Below, piece after piece: positions 60,235-64,000 of a stretch of DNA of 64,000 nt (the stretch's first letter is position 1; each line of letters opens with the position of its first letter). Source of the DNA: Alkalimonas mucilaginosa. Lineage in GTDB: Bacteria; Pseudomonadota; Gammaproteobacteria; Enterobacterales; Alteromonadaceae. The position numbers and the translations under genes are program-made. The stretch is taken from the NCBI RefSeq assembly GCF_036327005.1, contig NZ_JAUGZK010000008.1, positions 62,001-126,000 on the forward strand, in the 5' to 3' direction. The notes under the pieces are model-generated. The model did not search any database. It was given only the letters and a program-made list of their open reading frames with translations, and was not told where the DNA came from.

Positions 60235-61251
60235 ATGAGTGCAATTTTATTGACCGGTGGTGCCGGCTACATTGGCAGCCATACCGCACTGGCACTGCTG
60301 CGGGCAGGCTTTGCTGTGATTAGCATTGATAACTTTAGCAACAGTAGCGATGAGGCACTTAAACGGGTGCAACAATTGACTGGCCGCTCTCTGCTTAGTC
60401 TGCAAATAGATATCCGAGATGAACAAGCGCTAACAAAGCTTTTTGCAGAGCATGCAATTAGCGCTGTGGTACATTTTGCTGGCTTAAAAGCCGTGGGCGA
60501 GTCTACTGAGCAGCCTCTGGCATATTACGACAACAATGTCGCGGGTACTATTACCTTGTGTCGGGTGATGCAACAAGCCGGGGTGAAACGTCTGGTATTT
60601 AGCTCATCAGCCACTGTCTACGGTGACGCCAAAACCATGCCCATTGTTGAAACCGCGCCCCGCTCTGCTACCAACCCCTATGGCCAGAGCAAGTTGATGA
60701 TTGAACACATACTTGAAGATCTGACTGCTTCTGATCCTGCCTGGTCCATTGCCTTACTGCGGTATTTTAACCCGGTCGGTGCCGATAAAAGCGGCCTGAT
60801 TGGTGAAGATCCTAATGGTATTCCTAACAACCTGATGCCTTTTATCAGTCAGGTAGCCGTAGGTAAACGAGCCGAACTCAGTGTCTTTGGTAATGATTAC
60901 CCCACCAAGGATGGCACTGGCGTGCGGGATTATATCCATGTAGTTGATTTAGCCGAAGGTCATTTAAAGGCCCTGGAATATGTGCAGCAGCACTCCGGCA
61001 TTGATGCCTTTAACCTGGGTACCGGAGTAGGTTACAGCGTACTGGATATGGTACAGGCTTTTACCGATAAGAATAAAGTACCAGTGCCTTATCGCATTGT
61101 CGCCCGCCGCCCTGGCGATATTGCCACCTGTTACGCTGACCCGGGCAAAGCCAGCCAATTACTGGGCTGGCAAGCAAAGCTTAGCCTGGATGATATGGTG
61201 CAAGATAGCTGGCGCTGGCAGCAACAAAACCCGGATGGCTATCAGTCGTAA
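60235..61251 (+). CDS. galE: UDP-glucose 4-epimerase
   Basis: GalE interconverts UDP-glucose and UDP-galactose with bound NAD. The 338-residue product has LLTGGAGYIGSHTALAL at the start, the catalytic Ser in FSSSATVYG (near 124), the YxxxK in NPYGQSKLMIE (near 149) and VRDYIHVVDLAEGH. The length equals the E. coli enzyme. Strong AAGGAG ribosome site. It may supply UDP-galactose for surface polysaccharide; the catabolic Leloir genes are not adjacent. Confidence 0.97.
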   Translation: MSAILLTGGAGYIGSHTALALLRAGFAVISIDNFSNSSDEALKRVQQLTGRSLLSLQIDIRDEQALTKLFAEHAISAVVHFAGLKAVGESTEQPLAYYDNNVAGTITLCRVMQQAGVKRLVFSSSATVYGDAKTMPIVETAPRSATNPYGQSKLMIEHILEDLTASDPAWSIALLRYFNPVGADKSGLIGEDPNGIPNNLMPFISQVAVGKRAELSVFGNDYPTKDGTGVRDYIHVVDLAEGHLKALEYVQQHSGIDAFNLGTGVGYSVLDMVQAFTDKNKVPVPYRIVARRPGDIATCYADPGKASQLLGWQAKLSLDDMVQDSWRWQQQNPDGYQS

Positions 61252-61258
61252 TCACCCG

Positions 61259-61292
61259 AGCAGCAAAATGTTTCATTTAGCATTTTGCTGCT
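61259..61292. terminator. Perfect hairpin between convergent galE and rluB
   Basis: A 12-base perfect stem (AGCAGCAAAATG with CATTTTGCTGCT) and 10-base loop, placed between two convergent genes. No T-run on either side, so it may act as a blocker or a factor-dependent terminator. Confidence 0.5.
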
Positions 61293-61310
61293 AATCCCAC
61301 TATTTAGCGC

Positions 61311-62270
61311 TTAGCCCCGGCCAGCCCGGCTTGGTTTTTTATTGGCTGGCTTTGCTGCCGGGCGCTTCGCCGGTTTGTCCTCTTTCACTTTCGGCTTTGG
61401 CTTAGCCTTGGTTTCAGTGTTTCGCCCCGGTGTTTTTTCTGCGATCTGGTGTTTACGCACGGCACGGCGCATACCAGCAATGCGGCGGCGACGCTCACTG
61501 CGGTCTTCGGCTTTGATCAGGCTCTGCGTTTCGGCTGGTAACTTCACCAGCTCCCGTAGATAGTTGACTTCATCCAGGCTGCATTCGGCGTAACCACCGG
61601 CAGGAATGTGTTTTGGCAAATGCAAATCACCGTAGCGCACCCGTATTAACCGGTTGACCACAGTGCCCTGCGACTCCCACATCCGGCGCACTTCACGGTT
61701 GCGGCCTTCAGTTAGCATCACATGAAACCAGCGATTTAACCCTTCGCCTGGCAATACTTTGATTTTCTTAAAGTTGGCCTGACCATCTTCCAGCATCACC
61801 CCGGTACGCAGCTTTTGAATAATGGCATCGGTGACTTCACCAAACACCCGCACCGCGTATTCGCGCTCTACTTCAAACTTGGGGTGCATCAGCCGGTTAG
61901 CCAACTCGCCATCGGTGGTAAAAAGCAACAGCCCAGAAGTATTGATATCCAGGCGGCCAATAGCAATCCAGCGCGAGCCCTGCAACTTCGGTAAGCGATC
62001 AAATACCGTTGGCCGCCCTTCTGGATCATGCCGTGAACAAATCTCTCCTTCCGGTTTATGGTACGCCAGCACCCGACAGACTTGTGCGTCTTCGCTGATG
62101 GTTTTCACCACATGCCCATCGACCCGGAGTACTTGCTGCGGCTCGACCCGATCGCCCAAATAAGCCACCTTGCCATCAACCGACACCCGGCCGGCACTGA
62201 TCATGGCCTCCATTTCCCGGCGTGAACCCACGCCTGCCCTGGCTAAAACTTTCTGTAGTTTCTCACTCAT
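61311..62270 (-). CDS. rluB: 23S rRNA pseudouridine synthase B
   Basis: RluB makes pseudouridine 2605 of 23S rRNA. The 319-residue product has an S4 domain (LQKVLARAGVGSRREMEAMI) and the RsuA-type catalytic loop GRLDINTSGLLLFTTDG, Asp near 105. The last 60 residues are a Lys, Arg and Pro-rich tail, which often contacts RNA. It overlaps scpB by 4 bases, in the conserved scpA-scpB-rluB order. Confidence 0.96.
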   Translation of the reverse strand: MSEKLQKVLARAGVGSRREMEAMISAGRVSVDGKVAYLGDRVEPQQVLRVDGHVVKTISEDAQVCRVLAYHKPEGEICSRHDPEGRPTVFDRLPKLQGSRWIAIGRLDINTSGLLLFTTDGELANRLMHPKFEVEREYAVRVFGEVTDAIIQKLRTGVMLEDGQANFKKIKVLPGEGLNRWFHVMLTEGRNREVRRMWESQGTVVNRLIRVRYGDLHLPKHIPAGGYAECSLDEVNYLRELVKLPAETQSLIKAEDRSERRRRIAGMRRAVRKHQIAEKTPGRNTETKAKPKPKVKEDKPAKRPAAKPANKKPSRAGRG

Positions 62271-62884
62271 ACTATGCTCTCCTGTCGTCCCGACGGTGGT
62301 GTAGCGGCCATGCCATCTTCGGCACCGGCCTCATTTTCTGCTAACGATAGCTGCCTAAAAGTGGTTAACTCAGGCAACTGGCTTAAACTTTGTAACCCAA
62401 AGTAATCTAAAAATTCTGCTGTGGTGGCATAGAGCCCTGGCCGCCCAGGTACTTCTTTGTGCCCAACCACTTTGACCCAGCCCCGATCCAGCAAGGTACG
62501 CATGATCTGCGAGCTGACACTGACGCCACGGATATCTTCAATCTCACCACGGGTGATGGGTTGACGATAAGCAATCAATGCCAACGTCTCCAGCACTGCA
62601 CGCGAGTAACGGGGCGAACGCTCTGGCCAAAGCTTTGCCAGGAACTCGCTAAGCTCTGGCCGGCTTTGGAAATGATAGCCCGACGCGGTTTCCTGCAATT
62701 GTACACCACGACCGGCATAATCCTGAGTAATTTGCGCCAGGATTGCCTGCAATTTCTTCTTGCTGGGAGCAAAGTCTTCGAGCACTGTACTTTGCAAGTC
62801 CTGCAGCGACAACGGCTGCTCAGCGGTGAAAATAGCTGCTTCTACCAGTTGCAGCAATTGATTGTCGGCAATGGCCCGCTTCAT
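62267..62884 (-). CDS. scpB: Segregation and condensation protein B
   Basis: ScpB dimerises and helps bridge the SMC-kleisin complex that compacts chromosomes. The 205-residue product has two winged-helix domains; the second has LALIAYRQPITRGEIEDIRGVS and GRPGLYATTAEFLDYFGL, the standard family pattern. It overlaps scpA and rluB by 4 bases each. E. coli itself uses MukBEF, and the presence of scpAB suggests an SMC-type complex here. Confidence 0.95.
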   Translation of the reverse strand: MKRAIADNQLLQLVEAAIFTAEQPLSLQDLQSTVLEDFAPSKKKLQAILAQITQDYAGRGVQLQETASGYHFQSRPELSEFLAKLWPERSPRYSRAVLETLALIAYRQPITRGEIEDIRGVSVSSQIMRTLLDRGWVKVVGHKEVPGRPGLYATTAEFLDYFGLQSLSQLPELTTFRQLSLAENEAGAEDGMAATPPSGRQESIV

Positions 62885-63708
62885 GCTTTGGCTCCGGTGG
62901 CAACTTTCAGGTGAATAGGCCCAAACAACGCTACCTGGGTCAGTGTAATCAACTTTTCTTTGCTTAACTCCAGAATGGCCAAAAAGCTCACCACCACGCC
63001 TTCACGGCCTTCCTCGAGCTCAAAGCAGGCTTCAAAAGGTAAGTAATCTTTGTGCTGCAACAGCATAAGGATGCGGCTCATCCGCTCGCGGGTCGACATC
63101 TGCTCACGCTTGATATGATGGTGCTGAAAATCACTGGCCCGCTTCATAATATCTTTCAGAGCCAACACCAGCTCTTCCAGCGCAACCTCAGGCAAGATAA
63201 CCAGCGGCTGAAAGTTATCGGCAAGTTTGGCCTGACCACTGAAATAATCGCGCTCCTGACGGGGTAATTCATCCAGATCACTGGCGGCTTGTTTAAATAC
63301 TTCGTACTCCTGCAGCCGGCGGATCAATTCGGCTCTTGGGTCCGCTTCATCCTCATCCGACTCCCGATGTTTAGGTAAAAGCAAGCGAGACTTTATCTCG
63401 GCCAACATAGCTGCCATCACCAGGTATTCAGCTGCCAGCTCAAAGTTCATTTCCTGCATCAACTCGATGTATTCCATGTACTGTTGGGTAATTTCCAATA
63501 CCGGCAGTTGCACGATATCGAATTTGTGTTTTCGAATCAGATACAGCAGAAAGTCGAGCGGCCCTTCAAAAGCATCCAGCAATACTTCGAGCGCATCGGG
63601 TGGGATGTAGAGATCCTCCGGCCGTTCCAGCACTGCCTCGCCACGAACAAAAGCCAGCGGCAAGGGTTGCTGGACGGTTAAGGGGTCGAGTGAGCTTAGT
63701 TCATCCAT
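62881..63708 (-). CDS. scpA: Segregation and condensation protein A (kleisin)
   Basis: ScpA is the kleisin that closes the SMC ring. The 275-residue product has the N-terminal helix FEGPLDFLLYLIRKHKFDI near 48 and the segment EYLVMAAMLAEIKSRLLLP near 95; the C-terminal winged helix follows (VSFLAILELSKEKLITLTQ). It has about 25 extra residues at the N-terminus. It follows yciO by 26 bases. Confidence 0.94.
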   Translation of the reverse strand: MDELSSLDPLTVQQPLPLAFVRGEAVLERPEDLYIPPDALEVLLDAFEGPLDFLLYLIRKHKFDIVQLPVLEITQQYMEYIELMQEMNFELAAEYLVMAAMLAEIKSRLLLPKHRESDEDEADPRAELIRRLQEYEVFKQAASDLDELPRQERDYFSGQAKLADNFQPLVILPEVALEELVLALKDIMKRASDFQHHHIKREQMSTRERMSRILMLLQHKDYLPFEACFELEEGREGVVVSFLAILELSKEKLITLTQVALFGPIHLKVATGAKA

Positions 63709-63734
63709 CAGGCAGCTTCAACGAACGGACATCA

Positions 63735-64000
63735 TTAACGAAAAGGAGCCGTATTGCCCACACCTTCACGCACAATCACAGGGTCGCCATCCGATAAATC
63801 CACCACAGTGGTGGGTGCTTCAGCGATAACGCCACCATGCATAATAAGATCGACCTGCTTTTCCAACTGCGGACGCATCTCATCAGGATCCGCTTCCGCA
63901 AACTGCTGGCCAGGAAGTAATAAAGAAGTAGACATCAAAGGCTCACCCAGCTCTTCCAGCAGCGCCAGCGCAATGCGGTTTTCCGGAATACGCAAGCCGA
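63735..64000 (-). CDS. yciO: YciO/YrdC/Sua5-family protein, partial
   Basis: Only the last 88 residues or so are in the window; the gene continues past the right edge. The visible part reads GEPLMSTSLLLPG, with the conserved Ser-Thr-Ser, and then DLIMHGGVIAEAPTTVVDLSDGDPVIVREGVG, the end of the YrdC domain of the YciO subfamily. YciO is related to the TsaC threonylcarbamoyl-AMP synthase of tRNA modification but its own role is less certain. First gene of the scpA-scpB-rluB group. Confidence 0.88.
   Translation of the reverse strand, partial: GLRIPENRIALALLEELGEPLMSTSLLLPGQQFAEADPDEMRPQLEKQVDLIMHGGVIAEAPTTVVDLSDGDPVIVREGVGNTAPFR

Noticed and set aside
1..64000. tRNA genes, CRISPR arrays, prophage or transposase genes
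   Set aside because: I looked for cloverleaf-like GGTTCGA arms, regular spaced repeats and transposase or integrase motifs and found none that hold up; a tRNA scan would be needed to be certain.

Overview
The window looks like chromosomal DNA of a gammaproteobacterium of the Alteromonadales type (Rheinheimera, Alishewanella, Arsukibacterium and Shewanella are the closest matches in style). The reasons are a two-subunit acyl-CoA dehydrogenase of the long FadE type with a FadR-like operator, a DUF3083 gene, a Shewanella-style N-acetylgalactosamine cluster with a TonB-dependent receptor, and conserved housekeeping blocks in gammaproteobacterial order (purM-purN; yceD-rpmF-plsX-fabHDG-acpP-fabF; rluC/rne; yciO-scpA-scpB-rluB). 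This placement is inference from gene content. I saw no rRNA, tRNA, CRISPR array, prophage or insertion sequence.

Layout. 1-3949: end of a LysR regulator, a small unknown protein, purM-purN, a DUF3108 secreted protein and a class II glutamine amidotransferase. 4069-6644: fadE with promoter, FadR-like site and terminator. 6862-10548: a two-gene unit of a secreted ExeM-type nuclease that ends in a dockerin-like module, followed 15 bases later by a cohesin-like protein with a PEP-CTERM tail. 10600-13668: a hybrid histidine kinase. 13764-25080: an N-acetylgalactosamine (GalNAc) scavenging locus: AgaR-type repressor, Tat-exported GH109 glycosidase, KbaZ, AgaS, ROK kinase, deacetylase and MFS permease on the minus strand, and a divergent TonB-dependent receptor.

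25179-29889: a MacB-like ABC exporter with adaptor, then a DksA-type zinc finger protein. 29898-32902: a sulfide/persulfide cluster (persulfide dioxygenase; TauE, rhodanese and two YeeE-type proteins) around a divergent promoter region that carries two palindromes. 32982-39834: CDF metal exporter, porin, secreted unknown protein, yeast-type cytosine deaminase, periplasmic binding protein, chemoreceptor and DUF3083 protein. 39877-45086: hemN, then a divergent paiB/GNAT versus MocR-phzF-VOC group. 45136-45617: cold-shock gene with a long leader.

45696-51968: the fatty-acid synthesis operon with rpmF and yceD. 52101-58185: maf, an HAD phosphatase, rluC and rne with a leader of more than 400 bases. 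58305-64000: sodium symporter, yciI, galE, rluB, scpB, scpA and the end of yciO.

The most unusual item is the dockerin-nuclease / cohesin-PEP-CTERM pair: it suggests an extracellular DNase held at the cell surface by a cohesin-dockerin contact, with the anchor processed by an exosortase. That model is inferred from motifs and adjacency and would need structure prediction and binding tests.
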